DNA of 64,000 nt, from positions 11,222,001-11,286,000 of the forward strand of contig CP108521.1 of NCBI GenBank assembly GCA_035999765.1, given 5' to 3'. The translations under genes and the position numbers were made by a program. Position 1 is the stretch's first letter. The number at the start of each line of letters is the position of its first letter. Below the pieces are notes generated by a model. The model was given only the letters and a program-made list of their open reading frames with translations. It ran no database searches and was not told where the DNA came from. Of this stretch, positions 36,475 through 45,164 are shown one piece after another. This DNA comes from Streptomyces sp. NBC_01231 (GTDB taxonomy: Bacteria > Actinomycetota > Actinomycetes > Streptomycetales > Streptomycetaceae).

Positions 36475-36528
36475 GATCCCTCATCACTTGATCACCTTTG
36501 AAGACGCCCCCTAGGAGGGAACGCTCCG

Positions 36529-37431
36529 ATGGGGCGTGCGTATGGGCGATACGGGGTGGGCGTGACCGAGCGCGGCAGGGCCGACCGTGCCGCTCCGGGC
36601 GAGACGGGGCTGGGTGTGACGGACCACGGCGTCCATCGCGCACGCGCGGCGATCGGGGACCGACCGGGTGGGCGACAAGGCAGCGACAAGCAGCGGCGAG
36701 ACGACGGGCCGGCGCGTGCGGTGCCGCGGCACGTAGCCTGCGTGATGGACGGCAACGGCCGCTGGGCTCAACGGCGTTCGCTTCCACGGACGGCGGGCCA
36801 TCGGGCTGCGGAGACCACCGTCATCGACATCATCGAGGCGGCCCGGGCGGCCGGAGTCGAGTGGCTCAGCCTGTACGCCTTCTCCACCGAGAACTGGAAC
36901 CGTCCCGGCACCGAGGTCGACTACCTGATGCGTTTGGTCCGCCGGGTTGTGCGCAAGCATGCGCCGCTGCTGCTCGCCCGCGGCATCCGCTGCCGCTTCC
37001 TCGGGGCCGCAGACCCGCGCATCCCCCGTGAACTGGCCCGGGACTTCGACGATCTGGCGACGCTGACCGCCGACAACGAGGGGATGACGCTCACCGTCGC
37101 CTTCGACCACGGCGGACGCCGAGACATCGTCGAGGCCGCCAGGTCGCTGATCCGCAGCGGGACACCCGCCGATGATGTGACCGAGCGGCTCTTCGCGAAC
37201 CACCTGCCGTTCCCCGACACCCCCGACGTCGACCTCGTCATCCGCACCTCCGGCGAGCAGCGCATCTCCAACTTCATGCTCTGGCAGGTCGCCTACGCCG
37301 AGTGGGTCTTCCCCGAGGTGCTCTGGCCGGACTTCCGGGCCCCTGACTTCCTCGCCTGCCTGCACACCTACCGGCGCCGTGACCGCCGCTTCGGCGGCGT
37401 GCAGCCCCAGACGAACGGAGACCCGTCATGA
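36529..37431 (+). CDS. cis-Prenyltransferase (UppS/short-chain Z-type)
   Basis: I start at ATG 36529, nine bases after GGAGGG; GTG 36562 is an alternative. The 300-residue protein has an extra N-terminal 65 residues, then the complete cis-prenyltransferase fold. HVACVMDGNGRWA has the catalytic Asp near residue 74; SLYAFSTENWNRP, the FLGAADPRIP region, and the isopentenyl-binding end RTSGEQRISNFMLWQVAYAE follow. The enzyme condenses isopentenyl diphosphate into Z-polyprenyl diphosphates at the membrane. The stop overlaps the next ATG by four bases, so it is coupled to an MpaB-like oxygenase. That context suggests a specialised prenyl product rather than the housekeeping cell-wall lipid. Confidence 0.88.
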   Translation: MGRAYGRYGVGVTERGRADRAAPGETGLGVTDHGVHRARAAIGDRPGGRQGSDKQRRDDGPARAVPRHVACVMDGNGRWAQRRSLPRTAGHRAAETTVIDIIEAARAAGVEWLSLYAFSTENWNRPGTEVDYLMRLVRRVVRKHAPLLLARGIRCRFLGAADPRIPRELARDFDDLATLTADNEGMTLTVAFDHGGRRDIVEAARSLIRSGTPADDVTERLFANHLPFPDTPDVDLVIRTSGEQRISNFMLWQVAYAEWVFPEVLWPDFRAPDFLACLHTYRRRDRRFGGVQPQTNGDPS

Positions 37432-38897
37432 CGACTGGAACCACGGGAACGGCCGACGAGGCCTTCCTGTTCGGCCCGGAATCGCGGTTTTGCGCCTTCT
37501 TCGATGACCCGCGCTGGGCGCTGGCCATCATCCGCGCCACCGTGCTGGAGGCCGCCCACCCACAGATCGGCGCCGCCCTCGCCGACAACTCCACCTTCGT
37601 CGCCCACCCCTGGCGTCGGCTGCGCAACACCTTCCTCAGCATGCGGCGCATGTTCGACGCCGACCCAGCCGTACGAGAACGGGAGGCCGCCCGGCTCAAC
37701 AGGCTGCACGCCCGCATGAGCGGCTCCGACTCTCGCGGCCGCGCCTACGACGCCATGGACCGCGCGACCCGCGCCTGGGTGGTCGCCACCCTCTACGAGA
37801 GCGCCGTCACCATGTGCCGGCTGAGCGGTCAGCCGCTCGACCAGGACACTATGGAGCGCATGTACGGCGAGTACCGCGCGTTCCTCGCCGCGCTCGACGG
37901 CGACGCCGGGGAACTCCCCGAGGACCTGAACGACTTCTGGCAGTACTTCGACAGGGTCGTCGAGGACGAGCTGGAGAACACCGAGGCAGCCCGCATCATC
38001 CTCTACCGGCTCTTCGACCACCTGCCCGCCCCGGCACTGCTCGACGGCGCGCCGACACTGTGGGCGGCCAGCCGGGCCGTCGTCGGTCCGCTCCTCGGCG
38101 CGATCACTGTCGCCTCGCTTCCCGAGCCCTACCGGCGCAGGGCCGGCTTGCCCGAGACGCCCGGCGCCCCGACCCTCATGCAGGGCGCCTACCTCGCCGC
38201 GGGGCTCACCCGTTTCCTGCCCGAGGGCTGGATCAATGCCGAAACAATCATCGAGGCCCTCTCCCTCTCGCCCGACAGCGACGACCCCCGCGCCCGGAAC
38301 GTGACCGCGCTGCGCGCCCGCATGAAGCGGGCATCGGCCCTGCTCCGCCTCCTCACACCACAGAGCGGTGACACCGGCCCCGACCCGGTCCCGGCTACCT
38401 CGCCGACCACGGGAGAGGGCCGGCGTTCGGCGGAGGAGTTCTTCCGTCAGGTGCTGGACCAGACCGGCGACGGCCACCTCGACTGGCCTGACCTCGCCGC
38501 CATGGCACGCGAACTGGCCACCCGCCTTGACCTGGACGAACCCGAGGAGACCCGGCTCTACGACGCCTTCGCCGCCTGGTGGCGCGAGCTCCAGGCCGCC
38601 CTCGACACGGACGGCGACGGCCGTGTCAGCGCCGACGAGTACGCCGCCGCCGTACCCTCCCTCGCCGGTCCTGCGCTCATCCGCGTCGCCGAGGTGCTCT
38701 TCGACGCCACCGATAAGGACGGCAGCGGGACCATCAACGCGGACGAACACCGGGCGCTCTTCCGCACCGCCTTCCACCGCGACCTCACCACTATCGACAG
38801 CACCTACGGCCGCAGCGCCTTCGTGGGCGACTTCCTTTCCTTCATGTCCGGCCGCCGCAGGAACACCGCGTATGACTCCCTTCTCGCCGACGCCTGA
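37428..38897 (+). CDS. MpaB/rubber-oxygenase-like (DUF2236) protein fused to EF-hands
   Basis: The ATG overlaps the prenyltransferase stop (ATGA), giving 489 residues. Residues 15-310 are a DUF2236 domain: FGPESRFCAFFDDPRWALAI, LEAAHPQIGAALADNSTF, RLRNTFLSMRRMF, NRLHARMSGS, DFWQYFDRVVEDEL. The family includes latex-clearing protein and fungal MpaB, heme enzymes that cut isoprenoid double bonds. The usual W-V-H-A-T His appears as Val at residue 119 (AWVVATL), which may affect heme ligation. The C-terminal 160 residues carry three EF-hand loops at residues 344 (DQTGDGHLDWPD), 393 (DTDGDGRVSADE) and 429 (DKDGSGTINADE), so calcium control is likely. No signal peptide is seen. Confidence 0.85.
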   Translation: MTTGTTGTADEAFLFGPESRFCAFFDDPRWALAIIRATVLEAAHPQIGAALADNSTFVAHPWRRLRNTFLSMRRMFDADPAVREREAARLNRLHARMSGSDSRGRAYDAMDRATRAWVVATLYESAVTMCRLSGQPLDQDTMERMYGEYRAFLAALDGDAGELPEDLNDFWQYFDRVVEDELENTEAARIILYRLFDHLPAPALLDGAPTLWAASRAVVGPLLGAITVASLPEPYRRRAGLPETPGAPTLMQGAYLAAGLTRFLPEGWINAETIIEALSLSPDSDDPRARNVTALRARMKRASALLRLLTPQSGDTGPDPVPATSPTTGEGRRSAEEFFRQVLDQTGDGHLDWPDLAAMARELATRLDLDEPEETRLYDAFAAWWRELQAALDTDGDGRVSADEYAAAVPSLAGPALIRVAEVLFDATDKDGSGTINADEHRALFRTAFHRDLTTIDSTYGRSAFVGDFLSFMSGRRRNTAYDSLLADA

Positions 38898-39450
38898 CGA
38901 ACTCGTGCATGTTGGCGGCCACGGCACGTTCGTACCCACGTCCGGAGTTGTGGCTCAGGGGGCCGCGAAATCTCCTCGAGCGGCAGGACTTCCTGGGCGC
39001 GCGCTTCTCGTCCACACACTCGTCGCTCTGGCAGCGTCGGCAGCTAGGCGGCAACACGTTAAAACTGTCCGCAGAAGCGGTGGTTGTCAGGATGCCGGGC
39101 CAGCCAAGCGGAGCCGGTGAGGGAGCCACCCGGCTGGAAGTCGGTCGGCGGGCCAGCCCACTGCACATGGGTTTGTTGCGCCAGACGTTGGGTCAGGGCG
39201 TTGCGGCGGATGGTGCGCTGAGTGTTGCGGTAGGTGTTGCGCGAGCCTGCACGGCGTCCTGGAGTTCGCCCAGGTCAGCACCAGTGCGCGGGCGTGGTCG
39301 GGGTGCTGACATCCCCGTTGTGGCCGCTTTTGCCCATGTCTTTGGCTGGAGTTGAGGAGAGGGAGGTCGGGATGGGCGGCGCGGACGCCCCGGGGATCGG
39401 GGTGCGCTCAGCCGGTTGCGCGTCGGCGGGGCCGCCGCGCCCGTGCCGTG
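38898..39450. other. Intergenic region, mostly repeat sequence
   Basis: No gene is supported. From about 39185 the sequence is a direct repeat of 48190 onward. The first 290 bases have no features I can name. Confidence 0.5.
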
Positions 39451-39640
39451 TCAGTGCGGCGGTGACGTCAGGTGGGGGACGTCGGCGGGGGAGAGGTCGG
39501 GGCGGGCGCGGTGCCAGCGTGCGGGGTGTCGCCACCTGCCGGAGGTGTCGTGGGCGACGTCGACGCCGACTTCCACCACCAGTTCGGGTTCCACCAGCGT
39601 GACGACCAGTTTTTCCTGGCCGCCCCACCCGGCACTGAAC
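39185..39640 (+). repeat. 0.45-kb direct repeat, copy 1 (copy 2 at 48190-48640)
   Basis: Long stretches such as GGCGTCCTGGAGTTCGCCCA and GACATCCCCGTTG/TGGCCGC recur in the same orientation at 48190-48640, at well over eight bases in ten. The repeat covers the end of a ligase OB-domain gene and about 260 bases of its 3' flank. Confidence 0.8.
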
Positions 39641-39842
39641 GACCAGCCTGTCCAGGGAAGCCCGCGCCGCCCTGGAGTGAGCAGGCCGGCGACCGCAGCA
39701 CCTGCTGCCTGGGCGAGGGTGGTGGTGCGGCCGACATACTGAAGGCGTCCTTCGGTGTCGTACCTGCCGAGCAGCAGCGTGCGGGGAGCAACCAGGGAAC
39801 CGGTGATCGCGCCGACGATCGCCTCGCTCGTCTCGCGGACCT
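39451..39842 (-). pseudogene. DNA ligase OB-domain fragment
   Basis: Read from 39842 to the stop at 39451, the minus strand encodes IVGAITGSLVAPRTLLLGRY, LQYVGRTTTLAQAAGAAVAG, SFSAGWGGQEKLVVTLVEPE, LVVEVGVDVAHD, and RWRHPARWHRARPDLSP, the complete OB domain of a LigC-like ATP ligase. There is no adenylation domain or start codon. About 150 bases (39690-39842) are nearly identical to 43995-44149 in the longer ligase gene. Confidence 0.75.
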
Positions 39843-40051
39843 ACTGGTGAAGCAGCAGTATTCGTGAGCTGCGCTATTCACTGCTGGGGCGCAGGGCCCG
39901 CCCTTGCGTGCTGGTGGCCGAACTCGCTGTCGCGGACGCCTGGTGCATGGTCTTTGAGGAGGTGAGGGGTGTCGGCCAACTCTGATCACTGACGTTCGGC
40001 GCGGTGTGTTTCTCCACTAGGGTGCTCGCTGCGCCGAGCCCTGGGGAGATC

Positions 40052-41329
40052 ATGAAAATCGCCGACGAGTCACCAAAGCCGATCAGCACGCTGTTAAAGA
40101 TCGCGAGTTTCCGGCGTTTCGTGTCGGCCAATCTCATCTCGGCCACAGGGTCCGCGATGGCCCCTCTTGCCCTGGCCTACGCTGTCATTGAGCAGGGCGG
40201 TGGAGCGGGGTCCCTCGGTCTGGTGCTTGCCACGAACACCGTCCCCACGATCGTGTTCCTGCTCGCGGGCGGCTTGTTCGCGGACCGCTTGTCCCGCAGC
40301 CGGCTCCTCTTCATGGGCAATCTCCTGGCGGCTGGCGCTCAAGGTGCGCTGGCCGTCACCGTGGCGACCGGACATGCGACGACAGTGTCGATCGCAGCAT
40401 GCGGTTTCGTCTCGGGAACGGCGGCGTCGTTCATCGTGCCGGCTGCGCAGGGCGCCGTTGCGCAGATTGTTCCGGAGCAGCACCTGCAGCAGGCCAACGC
40501 GTTGCTCAGGCTGCCGAGCAACGCGGTCAAGGTGTTGGGTCCGGTCGTCGGCGGTGTCATCGTCGCTGCCAGCGGCGCGGCATGGGCACTGGCTTGGGAT
40601 GCGTTCACGTTCGCCGCCGCGGCCGTGCTGCTTCTCGGACTGCGTCTGGATGCCCCGCTCGTTTCACCTGGCGGTGTGCTGAGCGATCTGCGGGCGGGCT
40701 GGGCGGGCTTTTGGTCGCGTACCTGGCTGTGGACCTATACGGCCGCCGGCACGGTCCTGGTCGCTGCGTGGCTGGCGGGTTTCCAGCTTATCGGCCCGCT
40801 CGTGGCCGCGGCGCAGTACGCCGGAGCCCGCGGCTGGGGACTGATCCAGGCGGCCTTCACATGTGGTCTGTTGGCGGGGACCCTCGTCTGCCTGCGCTGG
40901 AAGCCGTACCGACTGCTCACGGTCGCGGTCGTCGCGGCTGGTGCTCTCGCGCTCCCTTTGGCCGCCATGGCCTGCACGGCGCCGCTGTCTCTCGTCCTGC
41001 TGGCCACTGCGCTTGCAGGGGTCGGGCTCGATGTCGCGATCGTCGCCTGGACGACTGCGTTCCAACAGCGTGTTCCTCAAGCGGAACAGGGCCGCATGAG
41101 CGCCTTCAACGGCGTCGGGGAGCGCCTCGCCATCCCCTTGGGCTACCTCATCACTGCTTTTGCGGCCCACTCATGGAGCAGCCAGGCAGCGCTGTTGACC
41201 TGTGCAGGAATGATTGCTGCTGCGACCGTCCTGAACCTCTGCGTGCCGGATGTGTACCGCATCAACCGCCTGACACCAGACGATCAGCCGACAGCCGCAA
41301 ACGGTCATCGCACGGTAGAGCAGGCGTAG
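40052..41329 (+). CDS. MFS exporter
   Basis: The start is ATG 40052 (MKIADESPKPISTLLKIASF), with GGGGAG five bases upstream. The 425-residue protein has 10-12 membrane helices. GGLFADRLSRSRLLFMGNLL is the MFS loop-2 motif (G-x-x-x-D-R-x-x-R). LGPVVGGVIVAASG is the motif-C-like antiporter signature. It resembles drug and siderophore (EntS-like) exporters. The substrate is unknown. The flanks are ligase debris and an integrase remnant, so it probably sits in a mobile or rearranged segment. Confidence 0.9.
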   Translation: MKIADESPKPISTLLKIASFRRFVSANLISATGSAMAPLALAYAVIEQGGGAGSLGLVLATNTVPTIVFLLAGGLFADRLSRSRLLFMGNLLAAGAQGALAVTVATGHATTVSIAACGFVSGTAASFIVPAAQGAVAQIVPEQHLQQANALLRLPSNAVKVLGPVVGGVIVAASGAAWALAWDAFTFAAAAVLLLGLRLDAPLVSPGGVLSDLRAGWAGFWSRTWLWTYTAAGTVLVAAWLAGFQLIGPLVAAAQYAGARGWGLIQAAFTCGLLAGTLVCLRWKPYRLLTVAVVAAGALALPLAAMACTAPLSLVLLATALAGVGLDVAIVAWTTAFQQRVPQAEQGRMSAFNGVGERLAIPLGYLITAFAAHSWSSQAALLTCAGMIAAATVLNLCVPDVYRINRLTPDDQPTAANGHRTVEQA

Positions 41330-41434
41330 CGGCCACCACGACGGCGCCGGGCTTCTATCGTCCGAGATGCGAACTGTCCGACACACCAGCGTGAAGCCAC
41401 CCCTGCCGTGTGCGCCTGCGCCCTTCTGTGATCC

Positions 41435-41990
41435 TCAGGTGCGAGAAGGATGGCGACCGGCCAGGTAGTCGGACCAGTTCTCGCTGGCCAAGGCTGCGAA
41501 GCGTTCCGCAGTTCTCGGCTGGATGCCGATTAGGCCGGAGATCAGCACCGGTGGCATGTCGGCGAGTGCTTGCACCATGACGGTGTTCCGGGCTCGACGA
41601 CCACCTCAACAATGGATCCCGGCACAGCAGCGAAGCCGCTACATACCTCCTGCCGTGCCGAACCCCCGGCCGCCCCCGCAACCCCGCCGGACTGGCTGAC
41701 AAGGAGCTGGGTGGTCGGGTGTTCGATAGTCAGGCCGGCCCGGGTCAGGTGGCGGGCGCAGGCCCAGCGGATGAAGGGGATGGAGCGGGCCCGCAGGGTG
41801 GGCCTGGAGATCGCCCACATGTCAAGGTCTTCCTGCCTGACGCTCTGGAGGGTGTGTTGCTGGGTGTCCAGCCAGGTGAGGAAGTCGATGGCGGCGCGGA
41901 TGTTGCCGCAGTCGCCCTTGTGGGCGGTGTAGGTGTAGCGGCCGCGTGCCGAGCGCCCGGCCCAGGCGTCCTTGGTGGTGTGTGGGGTTG
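41435..41990 (-). pseudogene. Integrase-like recombinase with catalytic core deleted
   Basis: The N-terminal part reads GRYTYTAHKGDCGNIRAAID, FLTWLDTQQHTLQSVRQEDL, then SIPFIRWACARHLTRAGLTI, a typical core-binding region. The last 40 codons, in another frame, are ALADMPPVLISGLIGIQPRT, AERFAALASENWSDYLAGR, the usual C-terminus of actinomycete integrase-like proteins. The catalytic middle is missing, replaced by unrelated sequence of about 50 codons. It is a deletion remnant. Confidence 0.68.
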
Positions 41991-42149
41991 TGGCGGTGGG
42001 CGAGTGTGAGGGCGTCTGGAGCGGTCCACCGCGTACCGTCCGACGTGCCCGGCGGCGGCCTGCCCAGCCGGGCCGCCGCCCGCACGTCGATGCGCCTCGG
42101 GCCCGCGGTGGACAGGTGAGCCGCGGCAGGGTCGGCGTGCTCGTGATGG

Positions 42150-42917
42150 TCAGGTGGTGCGGCTCCAGCGCTCAGCCAGGTGCGCCGGGTGGATCTGCTC
42201 GACGCGGTCGCGCTTGGTGTACATGTCCCAGTACTGCTCGGCGAGTTCGTCCGGGTCGACGACCGGGACCTCGACACCGCCGGGCAGTTCGGCGGTATCG
42301 GACCCGGCCAGGGAGCCGGACCGGGCCTCGACGGCCTCGGCGGCCTCGCTGCGGGCGATCAGGGCGGCGATGGAGAGGGTGCCGGCGTAGACGCCGGTCT
42401 CGGCCAGTTCACCGCTGAGGGAGTACACGTAGTGGCGGGCGGCGGCCATCACCGCAGGGAGGCCGCTGGCGTGGGGCATCGGTTCGACCGCCGAGTAGCC
42501 CGTGGTCATCAGGAGGGTGCCGTCGCCGCGTTCGGTCATCTCCGGCAGCACCGAACGGAACACCTCCACCGGGGTGAGCAGGAGCAGCCGGGAGAGTGCC
42601 TCCAGGGTGGCCGCGTCCAGTTCGGTGGCCGGGGTGAAGACTTGGCCGCCGCCGAGCGGGGCGTACTCGACGACATCGATCCGCTCGAAGCGGTCGCGGA
42701 TGGCGTCGACCAGGACGGGGACACCGGTGGGGTCGGACAGGTCGGCGGGGAAGGCGGCGGCCTCGATGCCTTCGTCGGCGAGCCGGCCGACGAGGCTGTC
42801 CAGCCGGTCCTTGCGACGGGCGACCAGGGCGACGCGGAAGCCCTCGCGACCGAAGCGGCGAGCGACGGACAGGCCGAGCCCGGTACCGGCGCCGAAGACG
42901 GCGATCACTTTGGACAT
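42150..42917 (-). CDS. SDR-family oxidoreductase, atypical active site
   Basis: This 255-residue protein starts at ATG 42917, eight bases after AGGAG. It has the SDR coenzyme loop VIAVFGAGTGLGLSVARRFG, VALVARRKDRLDSLVGRLAD (Arg-rich, suggesting NADPH) and FPADLSDPTGVPVLVDAI. The usual catalytic Y-x-x-x-K is not seen: after GYSAVEPMPHASGLPAVMAA there is no Tyr-x3-Lys pair, so catalysis is doubtful or altered. It is divergent from a TetR-type regulator, and two matching palindromes lie between them. Confidence 0.85.
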   Translation of the reverse strand: MSKVIAVFGAGTGLGLSVARRFGREGFRVALVARRKDRLDSLVGRLADEGIEAAAFPADLSDPTGVPVLVDAIRDRFERIDVVEYAPLGGGQVFTPATELDAATLEALSRLLLLTPVEVFRSVLPEMTERGDGTLLMTTGYSAVEPMPHASGLPAVMAAARHYVYSLSGELAETGVYAGTLSIAALIARSEAAEAVEARSGSLAGSDTAELPGGVEVPVVDPDELAEQYWDMYTKRDRVEQIHPAHLAERWSRTT

Positions 42918-42943
42918 GGGACTACTCCTGACACAGAGACATG

Positions 42944-42959
42944 TTGACCCGTGGGTCAA
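42944..42959. promoter_or_regulatory. TetR operator palindrome 1
   Basis: TTGACCCGTGGGTCAA is a TTGACC-N4-GGTCAA palindrome 27 bases upstream of the SDR start. An identical half-site pair lies 42 bases away, about four helical turns. Confidence 0.8.
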
Positions 42960-42985
42960 GTTGTCCCTCGACCGTAACATGCAAC

Positions 42986-43001
42986 TTGACCGCATGGTCA
43001 A
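42986..43001. promoter_or_regulatory. TetR operator palindrome 2
   Basis: TTGACCGCATGGTCAA repeats the TTGACC-N4-GGTCAA symmetry, 60 bases upstream of the regulator start. The two copies are on the same helix face and probably serve both divergent promoters. Confidence 0.8.
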
Positions 43002-43060
43002 CTTGACGGGCAGGGGGATGCGACCATGGAGCCCGGACATACGACCAGGAGGAACGCCGG

Positions 43061-43690
43061 ATGCGGGCCGATGCGCAACGCAATGCCGAGAAGCTGCGGT
43101 CAGCCGCCGCCGAGCTGTTTCGCGAACGCGGCCTCCAGGCGCCCCTGAAGGAGATCGCCCGCCGGGCCGGTGTGAGCCACGGAACCCTCTACAACCTCTT
43201 CGGCACGCGCGAGGCACTCATCGACGAGGTGGTGGCCGACCTGGCGGCGGCCCGCCTGGGCGAGGTCGCCGAGCACGCCCTTGCCCACGACGACGCCTGG
43301 GACGGATTCGCGTACTACATCGAGACGCTCTGCGAACTGCAGGCCACGGACCCCGCGATCAGCGATGTGGTCGCCGGCCGCTACCCGGGCGCCGAACGCC
43401 TGATGGCCGTCTGCAAGCGTTCCTACGCCGGCGCCGCGCGCATCATCGAGCGCGCCCAGCAAGCCGGCGCCCTGCGCGCCGACTTCACCACTGAGGACCT
43501 GCTGTTCATCTTCGGCACCAACGCCCAGCTGGCCCGTGCCGCCAAGGACACCGCCCCCGACGCCTGGCGCCGCGGTGTCGCCTTCATGCTCGACGGCCTG
43601 CGTACTGAAGCCGCCCACCCACTCCCCACCGGCCCGCTGACCTCCCAACAGCTGTACCAGGTGATGGGCCACCTCAACGACACGCCGTAA
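43061..43690 (+). CDS. TetR-family regulator of the SDR gene
   Basis: This 209-residue protein starts at ATG 43061 with AGGAGG upstream. The HTH is clear: LRSAAAELFRERGLQAPLKE, then IARRAGVSHGTLYNLFGTRE. The rest is a helical sensor domain. It sits opposite the SDR gene with two TTGACC-N4-GGTCAA palindromes between, the classical arrangement of a repressor controlling itself and a divergent target. The inducer is unknown; pairs of this kind often respond to the SDR substrate. Confidence 0.92.
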   Translation: MRADAQRNAEKLRSAAAELFRERGLQAPLKEIARRAGVSHGTLYNLFGTREALIDEVVADLAAARLGEVAEHALAHDDAWDGFAYYIETLCELQATDPAISDVVAGRYPGAERLMAVCKRSYAGAARIIERAQQAGALRADFTTEDLLFIFGTNAQLARAAKDTAPDAWRRGVAFMLDGLRTEAAHPLPTGPLTSQQLYQVMGHLNDTP

Positions 43691-43760
43691 CCGGTCGGCC
43701 GCGACGGCCGACCGGGCCGGACGGTTGCGCGTCGGCGGGGCCGCCGCGCCGGGCCCGCCG

Positions 43761-44739
43761 TCAGCGCCGCGGTGAGGTCAGGTGGGGGATGCCGGTGGGG
43801 GAGAGGTCGGGGCGGGCGCGGTGCCAGCGTGTGGGATGTCGCCATCGGCCGGAGGCGTCGCGGGCGACGTCGACGCCGACTTCCACCACCAGCTCGGGTT
43901 CCACCAGCGTGACGTTCAGTTTTTCCTGGCTGCCCCACCCGGCGGAGAGCGACCAGCCTGTCCACGGATGCCCGCGCCGCCGCAGCGAGCAGGCCGGCGA
44001 ACGCCGCACCTGCCGCCTGGGCGAGGGTGGTGGTGCGGCCGACATACTGAAGGCGTCCTTCGGTGTCGTACCTGCCGAGCAGCAGCGTGCGGGGAGCAAC
44101 CAGGGAACCGGTGATCGCGCCGACGATCGCCTCGCTCGTCTCGCGGACCTTGTACTTCCGCCACGACCGAGCGCCCCCAACGTACGGCTCCTCCAGCCGC
44201 TTGAAGCACAGCCCCTCCACCCCGGCCGCCGTCCACGCCAGCCACCCCCTCGCCACCGCCGGGTCGGTGGTCGACGGGCACAACGTCAACGGCGCCGCCA
44301 GGCCCAGGTCCGCGAACATCGCCTCCAGCGCCGCGCGCCGCCGCTCGTATGGCCAGCCGGTCACATCCGCGCCCGCGTGGACCAGGTCGAAGACCACGTA
44401 GTGAGCCGGCCACTGGCGCGACGCCTCGGCCGCACCGGCTCCGCGCCGGGCGAGCCGCTGCTGAAGCCGCTCGAACGCCAGCCGGTCTCGCTCCCACACC
44501 ACCAGCTCGCCGTCCAGCCCGGTGTTTTCCGGGAGTTGCGCGAGGGCAGCCGCCCGGATCTCGGGGAATGAGCCGGTCATGTCCGTCCCCTGCCTGGAGC
44601 GCAGCAGTACCCGCCCGCCCGCGTGCGCGGCGAGCTGGGCGCGGTAGCCGTCCCATTTCGGTTCTCCCGCCCACCCTGTGGGCAGGGCAGGGCTTTCGAC
44701 GGCCACGGTCAGCATCGGATCGGGCAAGGACCACGTCAT
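43761..44739 (-). pseudogene. ATP-dependent DNA ligase, nearly complete, one frameshift
   Basis: From ATG 44739 (GGAAGG upstream) the adenylation domain is whole: MTWSLPDPMLTVAVE, AGEPKWDGYRAQLAAHAGGR with catalytic Lys, DGELVVWERD, GLCFKRLEEPYVGGARSWRK, YKVRETSEAIVGAITGSL. The OB domain begins (LQYVGRTTTLAQAAGAAFAG) and near 43975 jumps frame, continuing with GHPWTGWSLSAGWGSQEKLN, VTLVEPELVVEVGVDVARD to the stop at 43761. One base lost in a GC-rich run explains it. It is the best-preserved of five ligase copies here; if the shift is a sequence error it is a working enzyme of about 325 residues. Confidence 0.78.
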
Positions 44740-44840
44740 GCGCAGATGCCTTCCACACGGGCCGCGCATGTTCCCGCTGGGCTGCCCTGACCGCCACGGC
44801 CGACTCGCCCCACGAACCGGCCCGGGTCACGCTGGAAGGC

Positions 44841-45164
44841 GTGACCAGCGCGCCGATCGTCGTACACCGGCCCTCCATCACGGGCGGGCGGAGAGGCACC
44901 GTGCACAGCAGCGGCCGGGACGAGATCCTCGGCACCGCCTACAGCGACCACGACCTGGTCGTGTTCCTCGAAGGCGCCGGCGTCGCCGATCCCGAGGCCA
45001 TCCTGGACGACCCGCAGCGGGTGGAGTGGCGCGGCGGCCCCGCCCACGAGTACAGCGAGTGCCTGTTTTCGAACTCCGGTGAGCGTCTGCCCAGTTCAGA
45101 CTTCGAACAGAAGACGGCTACGAAGTCGGACCGCAGTCCCGGGGATCAGTCGGAGCGTGGCTAA
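44841..45164 (+). CDS. Small hypothetical protein
   Basis: From GTG 44841 the protein reads TSAPIVVHRPSITGGRRGTV, SSGRDEILGTAYSDHDLVVF, LEGAGVADPEAILDDPQRVE, WRGGPAHEY. This looks like a conserved 70-residue Streptomyces protein of unknown role. The frame continues for another 30 or so residues that look random, so the true end may have been lost. The ribosome site GGAAGG is very close to the GTG. It is divergent from the ligase. Confidence 0.5.
   Translation: MTSAPIVVHRPSITGGRRGTVHSSGRDEILGTAYSDHDLVVFLEGAGVADPEAILDDPQRVEWRGGPAHEYSECLFSNSGERLPSSDFEQKTATKSDRSPGDQSERG

Larger units (their letters stand above)
35599..36510 (-). mobile_element. IS5-family element (912 bp) with CTAG target duplication
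   Basis: The element is bounded by imperfect terminal repeats, left AGATCGTCTTCAAAGGT and right (reverse complement) GGGGCGTCTTCAAAGGT, with 13 shared bases. It is flanked on both sides by CTAG (35595-35598 and 36511-36514). It carries two overlapping transposase frames on the minus strand. Size and layout fit the IS427-like group of IS5. The intact ends and duplication point to a fairly recent insertion. The right end lies 18 bases before the next gene's start. Confidence 0.85.
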
